Below, one piece after another: positions 16,853 to 24,436 of a DNA stretch of 64,000 bases. The notes beneath the pieces are model-generated. The model ran no database searches. It saw nothing but the letters and a program-made list of their open reading frames with translations, and had not been told where the DNA came from. The stretch is from positions 5,270,001 to 5,334,000 of the forward strand of contig NZ_CP019038.1 in the NCBI RefSeq assembly GCF_001941825.1. The letters are read 5' to 3'. Within the stretch, counting starts at the first letter, position 1. Every line of letters begins with the position of its first letter. Position numbers and translations under genes: made by a program. Source of the DNA: Massilia putida (GTDB lineage: Bacteria > Pseudomonadota > Gammaproteobacteria > Burkholderiales > Burkholderiaceae_D).

Positions 16853-18394
16853 TCATGGCGCCTTCGGCAGGTCCACCACGGTGGCCGTCGCGACGGCGGC
16901 GCCGGCTTCATCCGTCACCGTCACAGTCTTCAGCGCCACCGACGTCTGCGTCGTGGACGGCGCTGCGCCGGCCGGTCCGGACCGCCCATGTTCGGCGCAC
17001 CAGCGCGCCAGCGCGCCCGCTTCCGCCTGCAGGACGCGTTCGACATCGTAGTATTCGGCCAAGTTCATCGTGCCGCAGCAGGCGCGCCGGTCCTGGCGCG
17101 CGCCCGGCGCGTCCGTCACGAGCGGCGGCAGGCGCAGGCCGGCCGGGTGGTCGCCGGCGACGCCGGCCGGCACGGCGAACACCTCGCGCCGCGCGAAGCG
17201 GTCGCGGATGGCGTTGATGGTGTCCTGCGGTTTGCCGTCCGCGCGCGCGAGGCGCAGCATTTCGTTGGCGACGTCGGCGAACGTGGCGGCCACGTCGGGG
17301 GCGGCGATCAGCGCGCGCAGCACCAGGCCGCGCAGCCAGCCGGCGACGCGGTGCAGGACGCTCGCGCAATCCTCCAGCGCGGGATTGCGCTCGAAGGCGA
17401 ACACGTCGGCGAGGACGTCGTAGACCGCGCCCGTGAACACTTGCGAGATCGCGTGCACCTCGGTGCCAGCCTGCGACAGCGTCAGGTCGTTGTCGGCATT
17501 GCGCAAGCCCGTCGTGCTGCCGAGGGCGAGGCCGAATTGCTCGGCGATGTCGGCCAGGAAGGTTTTATCGTGCAGGTGCGCCTTGGTCTGGGCGATGACG
17601 GCGTCGCACTGGTCGAGCTGGGACAGGGCGAGGAAGATCGCCGTCAGATCGCCGAACGACTCGTGCAAGCCGCCCGTCTGCGGGGGATTGTCGGCCAGCA
17701 GCCAATGCGGCTTGAGGCCGTCCAGCACGGCGTGCCCGGTTTCGTGCGAGACGATGTCGAACGAGCGGCAGGTGTACACGCGCGCCGTTGCTCCGCCCGG
17801 CACGAAGTCGCCGAATTTCAGGCAGGCCTGAGACCGGCTGTAATACGCGTTCATCACGTTCGGCAGGCCGTGCGGATACACCTGCAGCGGCGCCGTGTCC
17901 GCGCTGCTGTTCCACTGCCAGGGCAGGGGCATCGCGTTGCCCGCCGTCGACAGCGCGCGCTGGTACATCGTCAAGGTCTGGCGCACGACGGCGAACGTGT
18001 GGACGGCGTCGAACTGCGGCGTGTCCGGCATCGTCACGAAGTCGCCGAACGCATTCGGTTCGACCGGCGGGATATCGGCGCCGCCCAGCACGATGCGCGC
18101 ATCTCTCGGCCCGGCCAGCACGACGCCGGGCAGGAACACCTTGCGCGTGCCGATCTCGTCCACCGACGGATCCTGCTTCCACATCAGCACGCGCGCGCCG
18201 GACGCGTAGGGCAGGGGCACGCCGGCCGGCCGCGCCGCGTCAAGCGGCGAGGCGCTGCCGGGGCCGGCCAGCGGGCGCGGCTTGCCCGGCTGGTCGAGCA
18301 GCTGCGCGGCCTTGCGGTGCTGGCGATAGGGGGCGCTGGGTGTCGGCACGAACCCGACGGACAGCGGACGGCGGGTGGGGGTGGATGAGTCCAT
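16853..18394 (-). CDS. M4-like (gluzincin) zinc metallopeptidase without signal peptide
   Basis: This 513-residue protein contains HETGH (His217, Glu218, His221) and a downstream GGLHESFGD with Glu245 as likely third zinc ligand and Asp249. This is the thermolysin (M4) pattern HExxH plus ExxxD. The start has a strong site (GAGGAGG) before ATG 18394. Unlike secreted M4 enzymes it has neither a signal peptide nor a recognisable propeptide at the N-terminus, which is Pro/Arg-rich. It may act inside the cell or be exported by another route. Substrate unknown. A divergent PHA granule gene lies upstream. Confidence 0.75.
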   Translation of the reverse strand: MDSSTPTRRPLSVGFVPTPSAPYRQHRKAAQLLDQPGKPRPLAGPGSASPLDAARPAGVPLPYASGARVLMWKQDPSVDEIGTRKVFLPGVVLAGPRDARIVLGGADIPPVEPNAFGDFVTMPDTPQFDAVHTFAVVRQTLTMYQRALSTAGNAMPLPWQWNSSADTAPLQVYPHGLPNVMNAYYSRSQACLKFGDFVPGGATARVYTCRSFDIVSHETGHAVLDGLKPHWLLADNPPQTGGLHESFGDLTAIFLALSQLDQCDAVIAQTKAHLHDKTFLADIAEQFGLALGSTTGLRNADNDLTLSQAGTEVHAISQVFTGAVYDVLADVFAFERNPALEDCASVLHRVAGWLRGLVLRALIAAPDVAATFADVANEMLRLARADGKPQDTINAIRDRFARREVFAVPAGVAGDHPAGLRLPPLVTDAPGARQDRRACCGTMNLAEYYDVERVLQAEAGALARWCAEHGRSGPAGAAPSTTQTSVALKTVTVTDEAGAAVATATVVDLPKAP

Positions 18395-18553
18395 GGTCGC
18401 TTCCTCCTCGATTCATACGAAGAATGGTCGTCCCTTAGCCGATGGGAGCATTGACGCTCATCAATTGATTATTCTCTAGGCGAGCGCTGGCCTTTGCGCT
18501 CATCAGCTGGCATGATGGCGGGCTTGTTTGATTTGAATCAGTAAGGACATCGA

Positions 18554-18835
18554 ATGCCGGACATCAGCATCACCCAACCGCACAACCTGAGCCAGACCGA
18601 CGCGCGCGCCGCCGCGCAAAAGGTGGCGGACAAGCTGGCCCGCGACTATGGACTGAATTGCAAATGGGAAGGGGATGTGCTGCGTTTCGCACGCACCGGC
18701 GTGGAAGGGGCGCTCACGTTGGGCGAGCGCCAAGCCGCGTTGCGCATCAAGCTGGGCTTTTTGATGAGTGCTTTCGCGTCCACCATCGAGCAGAAGGTGG
18801 TCGACAGCATGCGCAAGGTATTTACAGGTCCTTGA
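18554..18835 (+). CDS. Polyhydroxyalkanoic acid system (granule-region) family protein
   Basis: This small protein of 93 residues fits the polyhydroxyalkanoic acid system protein family (PHA_gran_rgn). It has an N-terminal amphipathic helix (TDARAAAQKVADKLARDYGL), a beta hairpin with CKWEGDVLRFARTGVEG, and a C-terminal helix. Members lie in PHA gene regions and are thought to bind granules or to act as small chaperone-like proteins. Its last 14 bp overlap the 3' end of the ACBP gene on the opposite strand. Confidence 0.85.
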   Translation: MPDISITQPHNLSQTDARAAAQKVADKLARDYGLNCKWEGDVLRFARTGVEGALTLGERQAALRIKLGFLMSAFASTIEQKVVDSMRKVFTGP

Positions 18836-19079
18836 GTTCTTCGATCAGGTCGACGTACTGCTGCATCGCCTCGTCCTGCGAGGTGCCTTTCAGGCTGGCC
18901 CAGGCGTCGTACTTGGCGCGGCCGACCATGTCGGTGAAGCCGGGACGCTCGCCGCTGACGTCGCCGGTCGACGCCTGCTTGAACAGTGCGTAGATTTTCA
19001 GCAGGGTCATATTGTCCGGACGCTCCGGCAGATTCTTCGAATCGAGCTGGGCCTGGGCGAACTGTTCTTGCAAACTCAT
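18822..19079 (-). CDS. Acyl-CoA-binding protein
   Basis: This 85-residue protein is typical ACBP in length, with four predicted helices. It has the signature TLLKIYALFKQA, then KYDAWASLKGTSQDEAMQQYVDLIEEL, the region that grips acyl-CoA. It buffers cytosolic long-chain acyl-CoA. The start at 19079 follows AAAGGA. The stop overlaps the convergent PHA-system gene by 14 bp. Confidence 0.95.
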   Translation of the reverse strand: MSLQEQFAQAQLDSKNLPERPDNMTLLKIYALFKQASTGDVSGERPGFTDMVGRAKYDAWASLKGTSQDEAMQQYVDLIEELKDL

Positions 19080-19198
19080 GGTAATTCCTTTCGACGGATG
19101 CGGTTTCTTGCCATGTATGGAAGGCAAAACTTCGCGCATCTTAGCGCATCGTGTACGGAATCACTGCTGATTTGAGCGGATTTTAGAGGGATTGTTCG

Positions 19199-19230
19199 GT
19201 AGGGCGGACGGCACAGCCGCCCACCCTGCG
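19199..19230. repeat. Imperfect palindromic repeat (TAGGG...CACCCT family)
   Basis: An AGGGCGGACGGC arm and a GCCGCCCACCCT arm around ACA form an imperfect hairpin directly after the FKBP gene stop. It is related to the elements at 29540 and 49754. Confidence 0.6.
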
Positions 19231-19237
19231 ACGCAGG

Positions 19238-19594
19238 TCAGACGTCCAGCAGCTCGACGTCGAAGATCAGGGTGGCGTTCGGCGGAATCACGCCGCCGGC
19301 GCCGCGTGCGCCGTAGCCCAGGCTCGCCGGGATGATCAGACGGCGCGCGCCGCCGACCTTCATGCCCTGCACCCCTTCGTCCCAGCCGCGGATCACGTGA
19401 CCGGCGCCCAGCGGGAACTGGAACGGATCGTTGCGGTCTTTGCTGGAATCGAACTTGACGCCGGTGCTGCCGTCGTCGTTCTGCAGCCAGCCGGTGTAGT
19501 GCACGGTCACGTAGTTGCCGGCCTTCGCTTCGGCGCCGCTGCCGACGACGGTATCTTCATATTGCAGGCCGGAATTCGTGGTGGTGATGGACAT
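19238..19594 (-). CDS. FKBP-type peptidyl-prolyl cis-trans isomerase
   Basis: This 118-residue protein is a single FKBP domain. It has VTVHYTGWL, FDSSKDRNDPFQFPLGAGHVIRGWDEGVQGMKVGG split over the core strands and helix, and the ending GVIPPNATLIFDVELLDV. No signal peptide is present, so it acts in the cytosol. The start at 19594 (MSITTTNSG) has an AAGGG site. An in-frame ATG 18 codons upstream does not. Confidence 0.95.
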   Translation of the reverse strand: MSITTTNSGLQYEDTVVGSGAEAKAGNYVTVHYTGWLQNDDGSTGVKFDSSKDRNDPFQFPLGAGHVIRGWDEGVQGMKVGGARRLIIPASLGYGARGAGGVIPPNATLIFDVELLDV

Positions 19595-19779
19595 GGTTTT
19601 CCCTTGTTGTTCGGAGTGAAAGGCCGATTGTAGTGCATGACCTGTCAAAGTGCCATTGACGGCCTGTCCACTGTGTTGCGGCGGCGCGCCGGTCGCGTCC
19701 GATTCAAGCGTCCGCCCCTACGGGCTGTTCAAGTTTCCCCGTAGAATAAAGCTTTCCTTCCTCGGACTCTCGTCGTTCC

Positions 19780-20751
19780 ATGCTGCGTCGCTTCCGCAAG
19801 TCTCTCATCTCTGGTTTCGTCCTGTTTTCGGCCATCCAGGCCGCCCATGCGAACGTCGTGGTCGTGCTCAATTCGCGCGATGCCACCGTCCAGCTGCTCG
19901 ACCAGGCGACGGGCGCGGACAACGGCACGTTCGCGGTCGGCAAGGAGCCGCACCACCTGATGGCCACGCCGGACAACAAGTCGGTGATCGTCGCCAGCTC
20001 GGCGGGCAACGAGCTGATCTTCCTCGATCCCGTCACGGGCAAGGTGCAGCGCCGCCTGGCCGACGTGCTCGACCCGTACCAGATCGGCTTCTCGCCCGAC
20101 CAGAAATGGTTCGTGTCGGCGTCGCTGCGCCTGGACCGCGTCGACATCTACAAATACGACGGCGGCAACCTCGTGCTCAGCAAGCGCCTGCCGCTGGCGC
20201 GCATGCCGAGCCACATCGCGTTCGACGCGGCCAGCACGACGGCGTTCGTCACGCAGCAGGGCAGCGACCAGGTCAGCGCCATCGATTTGAAAACGCAGAC
20301 CGTCAGGTGGACCCTCCCGGTCGGCAAGCTCCCGGCCGGCATCGCGATGACGCCGGACGACAAATACCTGCTCGTCGGGATCATGGGCAGCGACTACGTC
20401 GAGGTGATCGACTGGCGCGCCCAAAAGACCGTCAAGCGCATCAAGACGGGCGAGGGCGCCCACAACTTCCGCGCCGTCGGCGACCGCCGCCACGTGTTCG
20501 TGTCGAACCGCGTGCAGAATTCGATCAACATCATCGACCAGGTCACGCTGGAAAACGTCGGCATGATTCCCGTGCCGGGCGGTCCGGATTGCATGGAACT
20601 GACGAATGACGGCAAGACGCTGTGGGTGACGCTCCGCTGGATCAAGAAGGTCGCCGTGATCGACGTCGCGAGCCGCAAGGTGCTCAAGCTCATCCCGGTG
20701 GGCCGCTCGCCGCATGGCGTGTTCTTCGCCAACTCGGCGCCGCGGATGTGA
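19780..20751 (+). CDS. Secreted YncE-like beta-propeller protein
   Basis: This 323-residue protein has a signal peptide (cleavage near AHA-NVVVV). About six to seven repeats follow with the pattern G-x-x-P-x-x-[ILM]-x-x-x-[PA]-D-x-[KR]. Examples are VGKEPHHLMATPDNKSV, PVGKLPAGIAMTPDDKY and VGRSPHGVFFAN. This is the YVTN/YncE seven-bladed propeller fold, usually periplasmic, with binding rather than defined catalytic function. Its stop overlaps the start of the deacetylase gene (TGATG), beginning a four-gene coupled operon. Confidence 0.85.
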   Translation: MLRRFRKSLISGFVLFSAIQAAHANVVVVLNSRDATVQLLDQATGADNGTFAVGKEPHHLMATPDNKSVIVASSAGNELIFLDPVTGKVQRRLADVLDPYQIGFSPDQKWFVSASLRLDRVDIYKYDGGNLVLSKRLPLARMPSHIAFDAASTTAFVTQQGSDQVSAIDLKTQTVRWTLPVGKLPAGIAMTPDDKYLLVGIMGSDYVEVIDWRAQKTVKRIKTGEGAHNFRAVGDRRHVFVSNRVQNSINIIDQVTLENVGMIPVPGGPDCMELTNDGKTLWVTLRWIKKVAVIDVASRKVLKLIPVGRSPHGVFFANSAPRM

Positions 20752-21521
20752 TGCCGCGGCCCCCGCATGCCGCCGTCATCGCGCTGCTGGCGGCCACATC
20801 GATCGCTCAGGCTGGCGCACATGCCGCCGATGCGCCGGCGTGCCGCGGCACGATCTACCTGACGTTCGACACGGGCAGCCAGTCGCAGGCCGAGCTGATC
20901 GCCGACACGCTGCGCCGCCACCGCATCAAGGCGACCTTCTTCCTCGCCAACGAGAAGACGGTGCGCGGCGACTGGTCGCTCGATCCGTCCTGGGCCGATT
21001 ACTGGAAGGCGCGCGTGGCGGAAGGCCACGCGTTTGGCAGCCACACGTTCGACCACGTCTACTTCCAGCGCGACGAGGCGGGTGGGGGCATCGTCGTCAA
21101 GCCGCAATTCGGCGCGCACGCGGGGCGGAAGGAGACGTGGACGGCGCAGCAATACTGCGACGAACTGCGCCGCGTCGACACGCGTTTTACGCAACTGACC
21201 GGCCGCCACCTCGACCCGATCTTCCGCACGCCGGGCGGCCACAGCTCGCCCAACATCCTGGCCGCCGCGACGAGCTGCGGCTACCGGCACGTGGGCTGGG
21301 CGCCGGCCGGCTTCTCGGGCGACGAGACGTCCAGCGAAAAATTCCCGAACGCGGTGCTCTTGAAGCGCGCGCTGGACAACCTGAAGGACGGCGACATCTT
21401 CATGGCCCACATGGGGATCTGGTCGCGCAAGGACCCATGGATGCCGGCGAACCTCGAGCCGCTCATCACCGGGCTCGAACGCAAAGGCTTTTGTTTCGCG
21501 ACAATGAGGGAGCATCCGTGA
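20751..21521 (+). CDS. Secreted NodB-type polysaccharide deacetylase, altered metal site
   Basis: This 256-residue protein has a signal peptide ending near AHAAD. It shows NodB motif 1 as TFDTGSQ, motif 2 as SHTFDH and motif 3 as RTPGGHSSP. In classical members motif 1 is TFDDG, where the second Asp binds the metal; here it is Thr. The H-x3-H motif is intact, so metal binding may be changed rather than lost. The substrate is probably a GlcNAc-containing polymer such as peptidoglycan or exopolysaccharide. It overlaps the propeller gene by one base and the next gene by GTGA. Confidence 0.85.
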   Translation: MPRPPHAAVIALLAATSIAQAGAHAADAPACRGTIYLTFDTGSQSQAELIADTLRRHRIKATFFLANEKTVRGDWSLDPSWADYWKARVAEGHAFGSHTFDHVYFQRDEAGGGIVVKPQFGAHAGRKETWTAQQYCDELRRVDTRFTQLTGRHLDPIFRTPGGHSSPNILAAATSCGYRHVGWAPAGFSGDETSSEKFPNAVLLKRALDNLKDGDIFMAHMGIWSRKDPWMPANLEPLITGLERKGFCFATMREHP

Positions 21522-22513
21522 TCCAGCATTTCCTCGATGGGTTCGCCTTCCTGCAGGGATGGCTGTTCGAGAACGCGGTCGAACCCGCGATGTTCGCCCT
21601 GGGCCTCGGCGAATACCTCGAAGACGCCTTCGAGGGCGTCGAATGGTTCCTCGCCGGCGCCTGCGAAGTGGCGGCCCTGTACCTCGTGCTGCGCCCGCTG
21701 GAAGCCATCATCCCCGTGCACAAGATGACGGACCGCTACGCGCGCTGGAACGATTTCGTCTACACGCTGATCCACCGCCTCGGCCTGTTCAGCATGGCCG
21801 TGTTCTTCACGCTCGACCCGGTCATGGACGCCGTCGCCGCGGCGCTGCGCATGGAAGGCGTCCACCCGTTCAACCTGGAAGGCCTGATGACGGGCTTCCA
21901 CCCGCTCGCCAGCTTCCTGTCGTACCTCGTCGTGCTGGACTTCTTCGATTACTGGTTCCACCGCGGCCAGCACAGATTCCGCTGGTGGTGGGCGCTGCAC
22001 AGCCTGCACCACAGCCAGGTGAACATGAATCTGTGGAGCGACGACCGCAACCACCTGCTCGACGACCTGCTGCGCGACGTCTACATGGCGATCCTGGCGC
22101 TGGCGATCGGCGTGGCGCCGAGCCAGTACGTGCTGCTCGTCTCGGTGTCGCGCGCGCTGCAAAGCCTGCAGCACGCGAACGTGCGCATCCACTTCGGCCG
22201 CCTCGGCGAGCGCCTGCTCGTGTCGCCGCGCTTCCACCGCACCCACCACGCCGTCGGCATCGGCCACGAATCGCGGGGGCGCGAGCTGGGCGGCTGCAAT
22301 TTCGGCGTGCTGCTGCCGGCCTGGGACCAGATCTTCGGCACCGCCAACTTCACGCCCGGCTGGCACGGCACGGGCGTGCGCGACCAGTTCGCGCGCACGA
22401 ATCCCGATGGAACCATCCGGCCGGCGCGCGATTACGGACGCGGATTCTGGCGCCAGCAGTGGCTGGGCCTCGTGCGCCTGTTCGACGCCGGCAGCCGGCG
22501 CAACGCGGCATGA
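21518..22513 (+). CDS. Sterol desaturase/fatty acid hydroxylase family membrane protein
   Basis: This 331-residue membrane protein has the three histidine clusters of the di-iron hydroxylase family: HRGQH, HSLHH and HRTHH. Several transmembrane segments precede them. Such enzymes hydroxylate or desaturate lipids at the membrane face. The start is GTG 21518, which overlaps the deacetylase stop and has GAGGGAG upstream. It also overlaps the next gene by ATGA, so the four genes are coupled. The lipid substrate is not predictable. Confidence 0.9.
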   Translation: MIQHFLDGFAFLQGWLFENAVEPAMFALGLGEYLEDAFEGVEWFLAGACEVAALYLVLRPLEAIIPVHKMTDRYARWNDFVYTLIHRLGLFSMAVFFTLDPVMDAVAAALRMEGVHPFNLEGLMTGFHPLASFLSYLVVLDFFDYWFHRGQHRFRWWWALHSLHHSQVNMNLWSDDRNHLLDDLLRDVYMAILALAIGVAPSQYVLLVSVSRALQSLQHANVRIHFGRLGERLLVSPRFHRTHHAVGIGHESRGRELGGCNFGVLLPAWDQIFGTANFTPGWHGTGVRDQFARTNPDGTIRPARDYGRGFWRQQWLGLVRLFDAGSRRNAA

Positions 22514-23334
22514 TCCGCCCCGTCGCCATCGCCTACGGCCGCGCGCTGCGTTCGCAGTTCTCGGGGCGCATGCTGCTGTTGTCCGTCGTGCCGCTGCTGC
22601 TGTCGCTGGCGCTGTGGGGCGGCCTGCTGTACACCGGCATGCAGCCGCTGCTGGACTGGCTGCACGCGCTGTTCGCCGACTACGGCCTGTTCGAGACGAG
22701 CGGCAGCATCCTCGCCACCCTGGGCCTGGGCTTTTTGAAGACGCTCGTGATCCCGCTCGTGGCAATGCTCGTGCTGCTGCCGCTGATGATCATCACGTCG
22801 CTGCTGTTCATCGGCGTGGGCGCCATGCCGGCCATCGCGCGCCACGTCAGCCGCGTGCAGTTCCCGACGCTCGAACGCAAGGAGGGCGGCAGCTTTCTGG
22901 GCAGCCTGGGTGTGAACCTGTCCGGCATCGTCGTGTTCGCGCTGCTGTGGCTCGTCACCCTGCCGCTGTACGCGCTGGCGCCCCTCGCCCTCGTCGTGCA
23001 GGCCGTCCTGTGGGGCTGGCTGACGGCGCGGGTGATGGCCTACGACGCGCTCGCGATCCACGCAAGCGTGGAGGAACGCCGCACGATCGTGCACGCGCAG
23101 CGGCGGTCGCTGCTGCTGATCGGTACCGTGTCCGGCCTGCTCGGCGCGCTGCCGGGTATCGCCTGGATCGGCGGGGCGCTGTTCTCGGTGGTGCTGTTCC
23201 CCGTGCTGGCCGTGCTGTCGATCTGGCTCTACCTCGTCATCTTCATCTTCACGGGCCTGTGGTTCCAGTACTTCTGCCTGCAGGCGCTGGCCGACCTGCG
23301 CGCCGGCCGGGGCCTGAAAGACGTCACGCCCTGA
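22510..23334 (+). CDS. EI24 domain-containing membrane protein (CysZ-like)
   Basis: This 274-residue integral membrane protein has about six hydrophobic segments. It opens with IRPVAIAYGRALRSQFS and has a central GGSFLGSLGVNLSG and WGWLTARVMAYDALAIHAS, typical of the EI24/CysZ family. CysZ proteins move sulfate, but many family members are unassigned. It overlaps the hydroxylase by ATGA. No cysteine-biosynthesis gene is nearby, so a sulfate role is not supported by context. Confidence 0.85.
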   Translation: MIRPVAIAYGRALRSQFSGRMLLLSVVPLLLSLALWGGLLYTGMQPLLDWLHALFADYGLFETSGSILATLGLGFLKTLVIPLVAMLVLLPLMIITSLLFIGVGAMPAIARHVSRVQFPTLERKEGGSFLGSLGVNLSGIVVFALLWLVTLPLYALAPLALVVQAVLWGWLTARVMAYDALAIHASVEERRTIVHAQRRSLLLIGTVSGLLGALPGIAWIGGALFSVVLFPVLAVLSIWLYLVIFIFTGLWFQYFCLQALADLRAGRGLKDVTP

Positions 23335-23407
23335 CGGCCGCACGCGCGACCATACGGCGCGGCAGACTGCCGCGCACTGTGGCACACTGGAGCCGAAGGA
23401 GGTACGC

Positions 23408-24208
23408 ATGACATTCGGCCTCATCATCATCGGTGACGAAATCCTGTCCGGGAAGCGGCGCGACCAGCATCTGCCCAAGGTGATCGAGCTCCTGGGCGAG
23501 CGCGGTTTGGGCCTGTCCTGGGCCGAGATCGTCGGCGACGAACCCGGGCGCATCACGGCGCTGCTGCGGCGCACGTTCGCCGGGCCCGACGTCGTATTTT
23601 GCTGCGGCGGCATCGGCGCCACGCCGGACGACCACACGCGCCAGTGCGCGGCCGCGGCGCTCGGCGTGCCGCTCGAACTGCATCCGGAAGGGCGGACCTT
23701 GATCGAGGAGCGCATCCGCGAGACCGCCGGCCCGGACGCCGACATGAACGCGCCGGAAAACCTGCAGCGCCTGAAAATGGCCGAATTCCCGGCGGGCGCG
23801 CGCCTGATCCCGAATCCGTACAACCGCATTCCCGGCTTCACGGTGGCGCAGCACCACTTCGTGCCCGGTTTTCCCGTGATGGCGTGGCCGATGATCGCGT
23901 GGGTGCTCGATACGCTGTATGCCGACCGCTTCCACGGCGAGCCGCGCGCCGAACGGGCGCTCCTCGTGTACGAGCAGGCCGAGGCCACGCTCACGCCGCT
24001 GATGGAAGCGCTGGAAGCGCGCTATCCCGGCGTGCGCGTGTTCAGCCTGCCCAGCGTGGGCGATGCGAGAACGCGGCGCCATATCGAATTGGGGGTGAAA
24101 GGCGAGCCCGGCCAGGTCGATGCGGCCTGGGCCGAGATGTGTGTTGCGCTGGAACGGATCGGTGCGGAAACGCAGCCGTTGCGGTCCGCAGACAGCCGGG
24201 CAAACTGA
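23408..24208 (+). CDS. MoaB/CinA-type molybdopterin-binding domain protein
   Basis: This 266-residue protein has the MoaB/MogA/CinA N-terminal fold: IIIGDEILSGKRRDQH, then CCGGIGATPDDHTRQ and NPYNRIPGF. The CinA C-terminal amidohydrolase domain is absent, so it is a stand-alone domain protein often annotated as competence/damage-inducible A. An excellent AAGGAGGT site precedes ATG 23408. Biochemical role not clear; it may bind nucleotides or pterin. Confidence 0.88.
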   Translation: MTFGLIIIGDEILSGKRRDQHLPKVIELLGERGLGLSWAEIVGDEPGRITALLRRTFAGPDVVFCCGGIGATPDDHTRQCAAAALGVPLELHPEGRTLIEERIRETAGPDADMNAPENLQRLKMAEFPAGARLIPNPYNRIPGFTVAQHHFVPGFPVMAWPMIAWVLDTLYADRFHGEPRAERALLVYEQAEATLTPLMEALEARYPGVRVFSLPSVGDARTRRHIELGVKGEPGQVDAAWAEMCVALERIGAETQPLRSADSRAN

Positions 24209-24316
24209 GCCGTTGTTTTTTTGCGAAAATACCGGGACAGCGTCAAAAAACTGCATGAGCGGTCCCTGTATTTCACATTGATGTGGTGGAATGATGTCTG
24301 TGGGCAGGGCGATCCG

Positions 24317-24364
24317 GAGTGAGGTCGCCGCCCGCTTTGTGAACTTTTACGACCTCGCTCACTC
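24317..24364. other. Inverted repeat upstream of the large PBP gene
   Basis: Arms GAGTGAGGTCG (24317-24327) and CGACCTC-G-CTCACTC (24350-24364) could form an 11-bp stem with one bulged base around a 22-nt loop, about 75 bp before the PBP start. No T run follows. It may be an operator or leader hairpin. Confidence 0.4.
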
Positions 24365-24436
24365 GAACCGACCAGCACCAGGATGGCGAGCAGGTTGACG
24401 GGATTTGCAGGCGTGTTTCAAACCGGTTGAGCCATC

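Noticed and set aside
22407..23411. Alternative plus-strand frame overlapping the hydroxylase and EI24 genes
   Set aside because: Translation is Arg/Ala/Pro-rich with no membrane pattern, while the other frames give two coupled, recognisable membrane proteins.
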